64,000 bases of DNA from Pseudomonas cedrina subsp. cedrina (GTDB lineage Bacteria; Pseudomonadota; Gammaproteobacteria; Pseudomonadales; Pseudomonadaceae). Under the pieces are notes generated by a model that searched no databases, had not been told where the DNA came from, and saw only the letters and a program-made list of their open reading frames with translations. Position numbers and translations under genes: made by a program. The stretch spans positions 186,001 through 250,000 of the forward strand of contig NZ_MNPW01000008.1 in NCBI RefSeq assembly GCF_001983175.1, written 5' to 3'. Below, in pieces: positions 26,590-36,214 of the stretch. Within the stretch, counting starts at the first letter, position 1. Every line of letters begins with the position of its first letter.

Positions 26590-26904
26590 ATGCCGCGCAA
26601 CCTTTGCCTTACCCGCCAGTGCCTTGGCCTGGTCACCCGTATCGAATGTGCCATTCGCCCTCTTGCGGGGGATAACGGGCTGTGGACTTTATTGTTCGCC
26701 GCCGGAATGACCGGCGAACAGCCTTCCACTCTCAAGTCCGAAGGCCCGTTTGCCGGGCCGGTCGTGGCGCAACACATGCTGCAGGCTATCGTGGACAACT
26801 TGACCTTGTGCGGCTATGAGCTGGCGCGCGACCCGCAGATCTGGTGCCTGCACCTGCAGGCCTATCTGCGCCAGCTCAACGCGAGGCACGAACAGCTGGC
26901 CTGA
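26590..26904 (+). CDS. hypothetical protein, 104 aa
   Basis: Not recognised. The protein is compact, mostly helical and leucine-rich, with four cysteines (LCLTRQCLGL, RIECAI, TLCGYE, QIWCLHL) and no signal peptide or membrane segment. The codon pattern is GC-rich at third positions like its neighbours, and a GAGGG lies before the ATG, so it is probably a real Pseudomonas gene. It converges tail-to-tail on the lipoprotein gene, only 10 bp apart. Confidence 0.6.
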   Translation: MPRNLCLTRQCLGLVTRIECAIRPLAGDNGLWTLLFAAGMTGEQPSTLKSEGPFAGPVVAQHMLQAIVDNLTLCGYELARDPQIWCLHLQAYLRQLNARHEQLA

Positions 26905-26914
26905 TAGCCGTCGT

Positions 26915-28738
26915 TTATTTGCTCTCGGGCTTGTCCAGCTTGACTTCGAAGCCGTATTGCACGGTGTTCAGATCGGTGCGCTGATAGCTTTCCAGGGATG
27001 TCGGCTGGCCGTAGAAGTAATGCACGTCAAACATCGCCGTGCCGTACTCCTCGGCACGGTGGCTGACCCCGAGAATTTCCTTGAGGTAGTTGCCACTGGC
27101 GTCTTTGGCGTAGAAGCGCCAGCTGTCGGCGGGGAATTCCTTCTGGTCGACGATCAGCGCGTTGTCCTTGAGCGATAGCCCCTTGGGCAGCTTGGCTACG
27201 TCTATCTCGCCCTTCTCGATGGTCGCCAGATACAGCGGAATCGAGCCCACTACGAACGCCGGGTCTTCCGGAAACAGGTTCAGGTCGTAGGTGAGGGTGC
27301 CGCGCGTGGGGTTCAGTTCGAAGGCTTCGGTCGGCAGCTCGATCGGCTCGCCGCGTTCGCCTTTTTCGTCTGCGGTGAAGAAGGTCACCGGTGACTCACT
27401 GCTGGTGCGCTCGCTGCCTATCAGGTCGTCGTTGAAGGTGAACGGGTGGTCGAACGCGATGTGCGCGGCGCTGGCGTCTTCCACCGACTGGCTGATGGTG
27501 ACGCTGTTTTTAAGCTGCTCTTCGGTCATGCTCGCGCCTTTGAGCCAACTGGCGGCGCCATCGTCATAGACGGTGACCGGCATCGGTAACGCCTGCACGG
27601 TTGGCTGCAGGCTGTTCTTGTCGAAGCGCAGTACCGGCAGGTCGAGGTCCTTGCGGGTCAGCGTAGCGGTGGAAAAATCCAGCACGTTGACCTGCAGGTT
27701 GTCGACCAGCCCGTTGAAGTACACCTTGGCGTAATGACTGCTCTGCTGGTGTTCGAAGGCTTTCTGTTGGTCGGCCAGCTTTTTTTCGAGCGCATCGGAC
27801 CATGCGTCCTGCTTTTGCATCTCGGCCAATTGCTTCTCGTAGAACGCCACCTGTGCGCTGCTTTCGTTGATTGAACCAGAGCGTGTGAGGAATTGCCCCG
27901 TGCTGTCGCGTGCCTGTACCAGCAGGGGGTTAGGCGATTCCTCGCCCACTTGCGGCGCCAGTGGCAGGCTGTTGGTCATCTCGATTTCGGCGTAGTTTTT
28001 GTCCAGATGCACCAGGGTGAGGGTGATATTGCCTTCGGTGCGCGTGTGGCCCTCGTCCTGTTTTGACAGCTCGAATGTCAACACCTTGCCCGGCGCAACC
28101 ACTTCAACCGTGCCTTTGAGGCTGACCGGCTGTGGCTGGCTCTTGTTTTCCGTCTCGATGCCGTCGAAGAACGGGTAGGTCACCGTCAGGTCGTCGGGGT
28201 TGGTCAGGTTGGAGCTGCTGGGGCTCAGTTGGATGCCAGGATCGGTTTCCGACCATTCCGGCTGAGAGGGGATGACTTTGTTGTTGCTCAAGGTCACCGA
28301 CTGCCATTCCAGGCCATGGGGGAAGGGAAATGAGTCGGGCATACCGAAATTGAAGGGGAAGACCGGCTGCAGGTCCGTCAGGTAATCGGAGTGGGAGGTC
28401 TTGCGCAGCACAAACAGGCCATTGATGTAGGTGTCCACCAGCGCCTGGGGCGTGGGGTAATGCTTGAGCAGGGCCAGGGCGTCTTCGCCGTATTCGGTTT
28501 CGATGGGCTTGCTGTCAAGCTTGGTCCGCGCTCGTTCCAGTAACAGCAGCGAACCGCCGAGGTCGGCGATGGCGTCGCGCAGCTTGGGGTCGTGGATGCC
28601 GTCGAGGGACTGTTCGAACGTTGCGGTTTTCTCTTCGAGGGAGGCCTGCTTCTGCTCGTCGCTGGGGGAGCACCCGCCGGCCAGCAGCAATACCGTGCAC
28701 AGGCCGATACCGGCCAAAGGGAATCGCACATCCATCAT
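26915..28738 (-). CDS. large lipoprotein of unknown function, 607 aa
   Basis: The signal sequence ends in LLLAGGCSPSDEQ, so Cys23 is the predicted lipidation site. After it comes a charged coiled-coil-like stretch (about 25-75: EQKQASLEEKTATFEQSLDG). Two or three beta-rich segments follow, with a second helical stretch at about 290-330 (EKQLAEMQKQDAWSDALEKK). I do not recognise a named domain. The start is ATG at 28,738 (another ATG lies three bases downstream), with AGGA upstream. Probably outer-membrane anchored and facing the periplasm. Confidence 0.75.
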   Translation of the reverse strand: MMDVRFPLAGIGLCTVLLLAGGCSPSDEQKQASLEEKTATFEQSLDGIHDPKLRDAIADLGGSLLLLERARTKLDSKPIETEYGEDALALLKHYPTPQALVDTYINGLFVLRKTSHSDYLTDLQPVFPFNFGMPDSFPFPHGLEWQSVTLSNNKVIPSQPEWSETDPGIQLSPSSSNLTNPDDLTVTYPFFDGIETENKSQPQPVSLKGTVEVVAPGKVLTFELSKQDEGHTRTEGNITLTLVHLDKNYAEIEMTNSLPLAPQVGEESPNPLLVQARDSTGQFLTRSGSINESSAQVAFYEKQLAEMQKQDAWSDALEKKLADQQKAFEHQQSSHYAKVYFNGLVDNLQVNVLDFSTATLTRKDLDLPVLRFDKNSLQPTVQALPMPVTVYDDGAASWLKGASMTEEQLKNSVTISQSVEDASAAHIAFDHPFTFNDDLIGSERTSSESPVTFFTADEKGERGEPIELPTEAFELNPTRGTLTYDLNLFPEDPAFVVGSIPLYLATIEKGEIDVAKLPKGLSLKDNALIVDQKEFPADSWRFYAKDASGNYLKEILGVSHRAEEYGTAMFDVHYFYGQPTSLESYQRTDLNTVQYGFEVKLDKPESK

Positions 28739-28901
28739 CTGAGTTTTTCCTGTCCGACGTCATCGAGCCGAGTTATTGGGCTCGACACTAGCAGAAAAAT
28801 TCTCTCACAGATGCCGCCCCGGTCAGTTTTCTCGTGGTTACAGGTGGCTTGTAGCGGCTGGTATACTCGCCGTCATTTCTAGCCAAGCTGTGTGAGATCC
28901 C

Positions 28902-29390
28902 ATGGAACGCTTTATCGAAAACACTATGTACGCCTCACGCTGGCTGCTGGCGCCGATCTACCTCGGGCTGTCCCTGGGCTTGCTGATCCTGGCGCTGAAG
29001 TTCTTCCAAGAGATCATCCATGTCCTGCCCAATGTATTTTCCATGCTGGAGGCGGACGTTATCCTGCTGCTGCTGTCGTTGATCGACATGGCCTTGGTCG
29101 GCGGCCTGCTGGTGATGGTGATGATTTCCGGCTACGAAAACTTCGTCTCGCAGCTGGATATCGATGAAAACAAAGAAAAGCTCAACTGGCTCGGCACCAT
29201 GGATTCTTCATCACTGAAGATGAAGGTCGCGGCCTCCATCGTGGCCATTTCGTCCATCCACCTGCTGCGCATCTTCATGGACGCCAAGAACGTCGATCCC
29301 CAGCACCTGATGTGGTACGTGATCATCCACATGACCTTCGTGATTTCAGCCTTTGCCATGGGCTACCTGGACAAGCTCACCAAGCATTGA
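28902..29390 (+). CDS. YqhA-family inner-membrane protein (TIGR00645), 162 aa
   Basis: Four hydrophobic segments (about 13-35, 48-75, 105-125, 135-155). The family segments MERFIENTMYASRWLLAPIY and GYENFVSQLDI are near-identical to the UPF0114/YqhA family. Function unknown in all organisms. The gene converges with the ArnT-like gene; the 15 bp between them form a small GC-rich palindrome (CCGGCGCCGG) that may help end both transcripts. Confidence 0.88.
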   Translation: MERFIENTMYASRWLLAPIYLGLSLGLLILALKFFQEIIHVLPNVFSMLEADVILLLLSLIDMALVGGLLVMVMISGYENFVSQLDIDENKEKLNWLGTMDSSSLKMKVAASIVAISSIHLLRIFMDAKNVDPQHLMWYVIIHMTFVISAFAMGYLDKLTKH

Positions 29391-29405
29391 GGCCCGGCGC
29401 CGGCC

Positions 29406-30839
29406 TTACTGTTCCACAAAATAGTAAGGCTGGCGGTTGATCGACATTTCCTTGAGTACTTTCACCGGCGTGGCCAAGCCGTTGGTATGGTCCAGCAACG
29501 CAATGTTGCCGGGCTTGGCGGCCAGGTAGTCGTGCAACTGGGCCTCGGTCTGCAGGATCGGCAGGTAGGCCCGCAGGTAAAACACACTGGCCCCGGCGAT
29601 GCGCTCGTTGGGCTGGAACAGCACCACCTCCTTGCCCTCATCCTTTAACGCCTGAACCTGGCTGATTACGGGTATGAACGACTGGCGTGCATCCGCCTTG
29701 GGCGCGAACCAGAACGCCGCTATCAGGTAGCAAGCCACGGCCAGGGTGAACACACTGCCCACCAGGGTTTTGTGGTGTTTGTGCAACGCGGGCTTGTGCG
29801 CTTGTAACCAAGCCAGCAACACGCGCGAAAATTCCGCAGCCAATACGGCGGCAGCCGGTGTCAGTGCCATCAGGTACACCGTGCGTTTGCTCGATGCCAG
29901 GCTCAGCAGGGTGAACTGCGCTACCAGCCAGACACTGAAGAACAGGCGGTAGCGGTTGCGCACCAGGCTTTTTCGAAAGTGCCAAAGGCCCAGGTACACA
30001 AGGATGTTCCAGGGCAGAAAGGCCTCTGGCAGCTTGGCGATGTAGTAATAGAACGGCTCGTAATGCCCCGCTTCGACGAACGAACCGCTGAACCGTCCGA
30101 CGCTGTTGGTCAACAACACTTCGGCCACCGCCTGCATGCCACCGCGTTGGAACAGGAAGCCCAGCCAGATCACCAGCGGCACCAATGCCAGCAGGGTGAA
30201 CAGCGCAGGCTTGAGCCAGGCGTCAAGGTGCACGCGCTTGTCCATCAGGCTGGTGCTGGCCAGGTACACAAAAATCACAATGCCAGGCATGGCCAGGCCC
30301 AGCACCCCTTTGCTCAACGTGGCAATCGCCATCCCGACGGTAAACAGCGCCCATGCGCCTGCGCTGGAGCCTTCGCGATCGGGTCGTACGGCCTGGTAGA
30401 ACGCCAGCAGTGCGGCGGTCACGCCCAGTGTCAGCAACGAATCTTCACCCACACCGCGCACATTGCTCCAGTAACTGGCCATGGTCGCCATTATCAATGC
30501 CGCGCAGAAGGCCAGCGTTTGCGGGCGTCCAAACCGTCGCAGCATGGCGTACAACAGCATCACGCTGAACAAACCGGCAAACGCCGAAGCCAGGCGCACC
30601 GCCCAAGTGGTGCCGCCAAACAGGCGAATGGCCCCTGCGTCGATCCACAGGCTCAGCGGCGGTTTTTCCAGGAAGGGCTCACGAAACAACTGGGGCACCA
30701 CCCAGTTATTGTCCAGGTGCATGGCCATGGCGATCCCGGCGACGCGGGCTTCGGTGGAGCCTTGCAACTCGTGGTTACCCAAGGCGAAAAAGAACAGCAG
30801 GCCAGCAAGCAAGAGCAGCAGAGGAGCGGGACGCGTCAT
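29406..30839 (-). CDS. ArnT/PMT-family membrane glycosyltransferase, 477 aa
   Basis: Polytopic GT-C glycosyltransferase that uses a polyprenyl-phosphate sugar donor at the periplasmic face. An N-terminal TM (PLLLLLAGLLFFFALG) is followed by the first periplasmic loop with NHELQGSTEARVAGIAM (the family acidic catalytic residues) and FLEKPPLSLW. About ten more TM segments and a soluble C-terminal domain follow. True ArnT proteins, which modify lipid A with aminoarabinose, are about 550 aa and sit in an arn operon. Neither holds here, so the acceptor is unknown. The ATG at 30,839 is used; a TTG five codons upstream is an alternative. Confidence 0.82.
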   Translation of the reverse strand: MTRPAPLLLLLAGLLFFFALGNHELQGSTEARVAGIAMAMHLDNNWVVPQLFREPFLEKPPLSLWIDAGAIRLFGGTTWAVRLASAFAGLFSVMLLYAMLRRFGRPQTLAFCAALIMATMASYWSNVRGVGEDSLLTLGVTAALLAFYQAVRPDREGSSAGAWALFTVGMAIATLSKGVLGLAMPGIVIFVYLASTSLMDKRVHLDAWLKPALFTLLALVPLVIWLGFLFQRGGMQAVAEVLLTNSVGRFSGSFVEAGHYEPFYYYIAKLPEAFLPWNILVYLGLWHFRKSLVRNRYRLFFSVWLVAQFTLLSLASSKRTVYLMALTPAAAVLAAEFSRVLLAWLQAHKPALHKHHKTLVGSVFTLAVACYLIAAFWFAPKADARQSFIPVISQVQALKDEGKEVVLFQPNERIAGASVFYLRAYLPILQTEAQLHDYLAAKPGNIALLDHTNGLATPVKVLKEMSINRQPYYFVEQ

Positions 30840-30953
30840 GGGTGGGGCTACCAAGGCAGGAGGACCGTCCGGGTAACGGTCATTGCAGTTGGCTAGTATC
30901 TGTCTGTGCTTCTGAACATTTCGTGAACGAATCGGGAATTTTTTAGAGGCGGG

Positions 30954-31979
30954 TCACGGCATTTTCAAGCTGGGCACCGCCTCTTTGCCTTGCGCCGTCA
31001 GCACCGGTTCCAGTTCTTCCCAGGTAAAGCTCAGTTCGTTGTCACAGCCGTCGCCTTGGGCGGGTGTCGAGAGTTGCAGGCCCTGGGTGTTGAAACTCAA
31101 GTCGAACGTCGTATAGCTGGTCACGGCCGGGCATCCTTCGTCGGTGCTGGTCTGCTTGGCCAGCCAGGCGCTGAAGGCGGCGGGCAGTTTGACCTGGCCG
31201 GAGTAGGGGCTGTCCCATTCCTGCTGGCCGCCCAGCCATGTCCAGGGGTCGACGCGTTCGCCGGTCTGCAAGTTCCAGCTGTGCAGGCCCCAACTGATGC
31301 CGCCGCGTCCGTAGCCGGCCGACCAGCGGTAGAAGCGCACGGTGATCCAGTGCGATGACCAATAAAACGGCTCGACCGTGATCTCGCTCGTGGTGGTACC
31401 GCCGCTTTGCTCCAAAGCGTTGCGCCGCTCGGTGTAGAACTCGGTCTGGCCGTCCGGGTTGATGGCCATGCGCGCAAGGTCTCGGTTGACCTCGTCGATG
31501 GCCGCGCCGTCGCCTTCGAGTTGCAGGATGACCTGGCCGCCTTGGGTTTTCACTTGATAGGCATGTTCGCCGAACGTCTTCTTCTCCACCTTTACCGCAG
31601 GCGGCACCGCTTCAAGCGCGTTGTTATAGGCGTCGCTGGCGCAGCCGTCGGTGTCAGCGCGTTTGAGCCTGAGCGCCAGGCTTTTACCGCCCAGGGTTTT
31701 GCTCCAGGTCCCCGTCAACGTGTCACCCTGAGGGTCGTCCAACTGCCAGAAACCGGTTTGCCCTTCTTCGGCCCACGGTTCGCTGGCGTTGGCCTGCGTC
31801 AACTGGATGGGCGTGAGAATGCGCTGGTAGTAATAACTGCCATTGGCTCCATGGGCGCCGTTGAAACAGACGGTGATCGCGGACTTGCCCAAGGTGCCCC
31901 TCCAGACACCGGCCAGGTCGGCGGCGTTTGCAAGCAGTGGGGCGCAGGCGAGTGTGAGTACAGCAAGTGGCTTGAGCAC
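30954..31979 (-). CDS. secreted hypothetical protein, 341 aa
   Basis: Signal peptide MLKPLAVLTLACAPLLANA. The N-terminal part (about 20-110) starts DLAGVWRGTLGKSAITVCF, looks lipocalin/beta-barrel-like, and contains the GTWSKTLGGKSLALRL strand pair. The C-terminal part (about 200-341) resembles the DUF3298/RsiV-type fold (SAGYGRGGISWGLHSWNLQTG ... TFDLSFNTQGLQL). I cannot assign a function. It is monocistronic, about 110 bp from the ArnT-like gene, and divergent from the iron-sigma operon. Confidence 0.7.
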   Translation of the reverse strand: MLKPLAVLTLACAPLLANAADLAGVWRGTLGKSAITVCFNGAHGANGSYYYQRILTPIQLTQANASEPWAEEGQTGFWQLDDPQGDTLTGTWSKTLGGKSLALRLKRADTDGCASDAYNNALEAVPPAVKVEKKTFGEHAYQVKTQGGQVILQLEGDGAAIDEVNRDLARMAINPDGQTEFYTERRNALEQSGGTTTSEITVEPFYWSSHWITVRFYRWSAGYGRGGISWGLHSWNLQTGERVDPWTWLGGQQEWDSPYSGQVKLPAAFSAWLAKQTSTDEGCPAVTSYTTFDLSFNTQGLQLSTPAQGDGCDNELSFTWEELEPVLTAQGKEAVPSLKMP

Positions 31980-32087
31980 GGGTATCGGACTTCCGGTTGT
32001 CTGATAGAGGGGGTCAGGGTAATGGGAAGTGCGGCGCGCTCCAAGCGGAACGGAAGCGGGTCAGAGCAAGAAACTTCTAACTGGTCC

Positions 32088-32107
32088 ATAATGAGAAGTA
32101 TTATCAT
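32088..32107. promoter_or_regulatory. Fur box
   Basis: ATAATGAGAAGTATTATCAT is a near-palindrome close to the GATAATGATAATCATTATC consensus. It lies 38 bp before the sigma-factor start, where Fur would repress the whole operon when iron is sufficient. Confidence 0.8.
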
Positions 32108-32145
32108 ATGTGCCTTTGCATCGCCGTCCCCTGGATATCATACCG

Positions 32146-32655
32146 ATGGCTTCATCTTCTTCTGCCCATCATGTCGTGGGCGAACTCTACGTTCAGCATC
32201 ATGGCTGGGTGGTGCAGTTGCTGCGACGTAAGTTGGTCGGGCAGGAGCAGGCCCTGGACCTGGCTCAAGATACATTCGTACGAATTTTGAGCAGCGGCAC
32301 CGTACCGACTTTCCGCGAGCCTCGCGCTTATCTCACCACGGTCGCCAGCCGTTTATGCGGGCAATATTTCCGTCGCCAGGCGCTGGAGCGAGCTTATGAG
32401 CACTCGCTGACGGTCCTGGAGCCCGAGCACATGCCCTCGCCGGAAATGCGCTTGCTCGTGCTTGAGGCATTGGACACTGTCGGTCAGGTGCTGGACGGGC
32501 TGGGCAGCAAGGTTCGCGAAATTTTCCTGTTGTCACAGCTCGATGGCCTGACTTATCCACAGATCGCCGAGCGGATGGACCTCAGCGTGAATGTGGTGCA
32601 AAAAGCCATGCTCAAAGCCTATCGCCACTGCTACCTGGCGGTGTACGCGGCATGA
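32146..32655 (+). CDS. FecI-type ECF sigma factor, 169 aa
   Basis: Iron-starvation sigma factor that directs transcription of the receptor gene when its siderophore binds. Sigma region 2 spans about residues 8-75 with DLAQDTFVRIL; region 4 spans about 110-160 with FLLSQLDGLTYPQIAERMDL (helix-turn-helix). The ATG at 32,146 gives the usual FecI length; the twelve codons before it are open but poorly supported. It overlaps the next gene by ATGA, so sigma and regulator are made together. Confidence 0.92.
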   Translation: MASSSSAHHVVGELYVQHHGWVVQLLRRKLVGQEQALDLAQDTFVRILSSGTVPTFREPRAYLTTVASRLCGQYFRRQALERAYEHSLTVLEPEHMPSPEMRLLVLEALDTVGQVLDGLGSKVREIFLLSQLDGLTYPQIAERMDLSVNVVQKAMLKAYRHCYLAVYAA

Positions 32656-33620
32656 ACCGTTTCAAACCCAACCATGATCAACCTCTGGACGAAGGCGTGC
32701 TGGACCAGGCCCTGAACTGGATGGTCGCCCTGCAGTCGGGCACCTGCGGCGCCGCCGAGCAGTACGCCTGCCAGCAATGGCGCAACGACAACCCGCAACA
32801 TGAATTGGCCTGGCAGCGTTTGGCGGGGCTCAGCCGCGACATGCGCCTCAACACCCATACTCTGCCGGCGCCCAGCGCCCGGCAATTGCTGCGTGCACGT
32901 AGCGTTCCGTCGCGGCGCACGGTGCTCAAGGGTTTCGCCGGCCTGGGCGTGGCCACCGCTCTTGGTCTGAGCGTGCGCGAGCGGGTGCTGCTGCCGGAGC
33001 TGTTCAGCGATTATCACACCGCCACCGGAGAGAGGCGGCATCTGCGCCTGGCCGATTCTGGAGAGTTGCAGTTGGACACCCGCACGGCTGTGGATATCCA
33101 GGGTGTCCACCTGACACTGAACTTCGGCAGGCTGTTGCTGGCCACTGGTGCAAGTGCTGGCACAGCGATCCAGACAGACGATGGCTGGGTTCGGCCTGCA
33201 GCGCTGTCGCGGATGATCATCAGCCAAGACCTGCCTCGCCAGCATGGCACACAGGTGCAGATGCTGTCGGGCAGCGCCGCTGTCGAACCGTTGCACGGTG
33301 TCGGCACCCTGATTGGCATCGGCCAGCAATTGGCCTTCAACCGCCTTCAGGTTGGTCCGTTGACAGCCGTGCCATCCGCCGCCAGCGCCTGGACCCAAGG
33401 CCTGTTGATCGCCGAGCGAATGCCCTTGGGCGAGGTGCTGTCGCAACTCGACCGCTACCGGCGTGGCGTGCTGCGCTGCGACCCTGCGGTGGCGGGCTTG
33501 CAGGTGTCAGGCTCATTTTCGCTGGATCAGCCGGACGCCAGTCTCGACCTGCTGGCCAAGGTATTGCCCGTGCGCGTGCGCCGGGTATTCGGTTATCTGG
33601 CAACGGTCGTGCCCGCCTGA
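32652..33620 (+). CDS. FecR-type anti-sigma/signal transducer, 322 aa
   Basis: Inner-membrane regulator that holds the sigma factor and passes the signal from the receptor. The N-terminal cytoplasmic part (about 1-85) contains ALNWMVALQSG and WRNDNPQHELAWQRL, the FecR N-terminal signature. One TM lies at about 93-112 (VLKGFAGLGVATALGLSV), preceded by twin arginines. The periplasmic FecR domain (HTATGERRHLRLADSGELQLDTRTAV) and a C-terminal secretin/TonB short-domain-like part follow. The stop is followed by a 108-bp gap to the receptor. Confidence 0.92.
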   Translation: MNRFKPNHDQPLDEGVLDQALNWMVALQSGTCGAAEQYACQQWRNDNPQHELAWQRLAGLSRDMRLNTHTLPAPSARQLLRARSVPSRRTVLKGFAGLGVATALGLSVRERVLLPELFSDYHTATGERRHLRLADSGELQLDTRTAVDIQGVHLTLNFGRLLLATGASAGTAIQTDDGWVRPAALSRMIISQDLPRQHGTQVQMLSGSAAVEPLHGVGTLIGIGQQLAFNRLQVGPLTAVPSAASAWTQGLLIAERMPLGEVLSQLDRYRRGVLRCDPAVAGLQVSGSFSLDQPDASLDLLAKVLPVRVRRVFGYLATVVPA

Positions 33621-33728
33621 CCGAAAAATAGTGTTCGTCACATGGCAGGTTTTCCCATCTCGCGCATCAAGACAGGTAAGACGCAGAAAAAAGCGTCCAT
33701 CCAACCCTTTCACGACAGGACAGTCTTT

Positions 33729-36137
33729 ATGCTCAGCCGCGTCAGCGCTTTGCGCACCGTTATCCTCGGTCTAACGGTGGCAACCGCAAGCCACAGTGTC
33801 ATGGCCGCCACTGCGGCGCCCGCCCAGGAACAATCCCAGCCCCAGGCGTATGACATTTCACCTGGTAGCCTTGATCGCGTGTTGGGTGCCTTCGGGCAGC
33901 AAGCGGGCGTCATGATCGGCATTGATTCGGCGCTGGCGGCCGGCATTCAGAGCAAGGGTCTTAAAGGCAGTTTTTCTGTGGATGAAGGCCTTGAACGCCT
34001 GCTGGGCCCTGCGAGTTTGCAGGCGGAGCGTGAGCCGGGTGGTTATCGCGTGGTCGCCAAGCCGGGTTCCCAGGACGGCAAGGTGCAATTGCAGATCACC
34101 CAAGTCAGCGCCAACCAACTGGGCACTGTCACCGAAGGTACGGGTTCATATACACCCGGCACCATTGCCACCGCTACGCGCCTGGTGCTGACACCACGGG
34201 AAACGCCGCAATCGATCTCAGTGGTGACCCGCCAGGTCATGGATGACTTCGGCCTTAAATCCATCGATGACGTGATGCGCCATACGCCGGGCATCACCGT
34301 CTCGACCTACGACACCGAGCGCACCAACTACTATTCTCGCGGGTTCTCCATCGAGAATTTCCAGTACGACGGCATTCCTACCCTGCGCGATGCTCAGTAT
34401 TCCGCAGGGCAGACCATGACTGACATGGCGATCTACGACCGCGTCGAGGTGCTGAAGGGCGCTACCGGCCTGCTTACCGGCGCCGGAGGCCCGGGCGGCA
34501 CCATCAACCTTATCCGCAAGAAACCGACACCCGAGTTCAAGAGCAGCATCGAACTGGGCGCGGGGTCCTGGGACAACTACCGCTCCCAGGTCGACGTCAG
34601 CGGCCCCTTGACCGAAACCGGCAACGTACGGGGGCGCGCAGTGGCAGCGTACCAGGACAAGCAATCGTTCCTCGATCACTACTCGCGCAAGACCGGCGTG
34701 CTCTACGGCATTCTGGAAGTCGACCTGACCCCGGACACCCTGCTGACCCTGGGTGCGGACTACCAAGACAGCGACCCCAAAGGCTCCAGCTGGACCGGCA
34801 CCCGCACCATCTTCGACGCCACCGGCAATAAGCTCGACCTGCCGCGCTCGTTCAACAACGGACCCAAGTGGGGTTCATGGCAACAATACAGCCACACGGT
34901 ATTCGCCACCCTGGAACACAGCTTCGACAACGGCTGGGTCACCAAAGGCCAGTACAACCATCAGGTCAACGGCTATGACGCGCCACTGGGCTACATCTCC
35001 CAGGATTCCGCCACCGCCAGTTCGATCTATGCGGCCAAATACACCGGCGACACCACCAGCGACAGCCTGGATGTGTACGCCTCGGGGCCTTTTGAACTGT
35101 TGGGGCGTGAGCATGAGCTGGTGATCGGGCAGTCGGTATCGAGCTCTCGGTGGAAGGGCAAGGACTACCGTAATCCTGTCTACTTCGGCAATTCCTACGA
35201 TTTTTACAACTGGCACGGTGAAGCCGTTGAACCTGCGTGGGGCAAGGCTTCTCGGTTCAGTGATGAAATCACTCGTCAGACCGGCACTTATGTTACCGGG
35301 CGCTTCAGCCTGACCGACGCGCTGCATCTTTTGCTGGGCACGCGGGTTGCCAACTACCAGGTCACTGGCACCAGCGACACCGAAGAAAGCGGCAAGGTGG
35401 TGCCATACGCTGGCCTGACGTACGACCTCAACGATAATTTCACCGCCTACGCCAGCTACACGCAAATCTTCAAGCCGCAGACCCAGTACCGCGATCGAAC
35501 CAACACCATGCTTGCACCCGATGAAGGCAAAAACTATGAGATAGGCCTCAAGGGCGAATTCTTCGATGGCCGCCTGAATGCCAGCCTCGCCTACTTTGAG
35601 GTACATGAGACCAATCGCCCGATCGCCGATGCTGTCTGGAACTCCCAGCCAGCCGTTGATTACGCATACGTGGGCACCGAGAGCAAAACCAAAGGCTACG
35701 AAGCAGAGATATCCGGCGAACTCGCTCCAGGCTGGCAGTTGCAAGCCGGCTACACCCATAAGATCGCCCGCGACGCGGATGGCAAGAAGGTTGCGACGTG
35801 GGAACCGGAGGATCAGGTCACGTTCTACACCAGCTACAAGCTCCAAGGCCGTCTGGACAAACTCACCCTCGGCGGTGGCACTCGCTGGCAGAGCGCAGGC
35901 TGGCAAACCGTGCGCAACTGGGGCTACCCGGGCGGAGGACGCTCGGAAAAGTTCACCCAGGATCCGTACTGGCTGGTTGACGTGATGGCACGCTATCAGC
36001 TCACCGATAACCTGTCGGCCACGCTTAACGTCAACAACGTGTTCGATAAGAAGTACTACACCAATATCGGGTTCTATGACTCGGCGTATTACGGCGATCC
36101 GCGCAATGTGATGGTCACGACGCGTTGGGATTTCTGA
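33729..36137 (+). CDS. TonB-dependent ferric-siderophore receptor with signalling domain, 802 aa
   Basis: Outer-membrane transporter of the FpvA/FecA transducer class. Signal peptide to about residue 25 (SHSVMA). The STN signalling domain (about 35-92: AYDISPGSLDRVLGAFGQQA) contacts the FecR protein. The plug domain (about 140-260) carries TPRETPQSISVVTRQVMDDF and VEVLKGATGLLTGAGGPGG. A 22-strand barrel ends in TTRWDF with the aromatic terminus needed for assembly. ATG 33,729 is chosen because it opens the signal peptide and has AGGA upstream; an upstream in-frame ATG at 33,642 is less likely. The siderophore cannot be named from sequence; similarity is to hydroxamate and pyoverdine receptors. 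Confidence 0.92.
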   Translation: MLSRVSALRTVILGLTVATASHSVMAATAAPAQEQSQPQAYDISPGSLDRVLGAFGQQAGVMIGIDSALAAGIQSKGLKGSFSVDEGLERLLGPASLQAEREPGGYRVVAKPGSQDGKVQLQITQVSANQLGTVTEGTGSYTPGTIATATRLVLTPRETPQSISVVTRQVMDDFGLKSIDDVMRHTPGITVSTYDTERTNYYSRGFSIENFQYDGIPTLRDAQYSAGQTMTDMAIYDRVEVLKGATGLLTGAGGPGGTINLIRKKPTPEFKSSIELGAGSWDNYRSQVDVSGPLTETGNVRGRAVAAYQDKQSFLDHYSRKTGVLYGILEVDLTPDTLLTLGADYQDSDPKGSSWTGTRTIFDATGNKLDLPRSFNNGPKWGSWQQYSHTVFATLEHSFDNGWVTKGQYNHQVNGYDAPLGYISQDSATASSIYAAKYTGDTTSDSLDVYASGPFELLGREHELVIGQSVSSSRWKGKDYRNPVYFGNSYDFYNWHGEAVEPAWGKASRFSDEITRQTGTYVTGRFSLTDALHLLLGTRVANYQVTGTSDTEESGKVVPYAGLTYDLNDNFTAYASYTQIFKPQTQYRDRTNTMLAPDEGKNYEIGLKGEFFDGRLNASLAYFEVHETNRPIADAVWNSQPAVDYAYVGTESKTKGYEAEISGELAPGWQLQAGYTHKIARDADGKKVATWEPEDQVTFYTSYKLQGRLDKLTLGGGTRWQSAGWQTVRNWGYPGGGRSEKFTQDPYWLVDVMARYQLTDNLSATLNVNNVFDKKYYTNIGFYDSAYYGDPRNVMVTTRWDF

Positions 36138-36154
36138 GGCGTATGACAGCAAAG

Positions 36155-36185
36155 GCCGAGTCGCTGAATGCGCCTCGGCTTTTTT
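36155..36185 (+). terminator. rho-independent terminator of the receptor operon
   Basis: GCCGAG / CTCGGC stem with a 13-base loop followed by six T residues, 17 bp after the receptor stop. Confidence 0.85.
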
Positions 36186-36214
36186 GTTACTGGAAGGTCT
36201 GGGTGTCTTGGGAG

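Noticed and set aside
29406..30839. ArnT proper (lipid A aminoarabinose transfer)
   Set aside because: The protein is shorter than ArnT and no arn genes are nearby; only the wider family is claimed.
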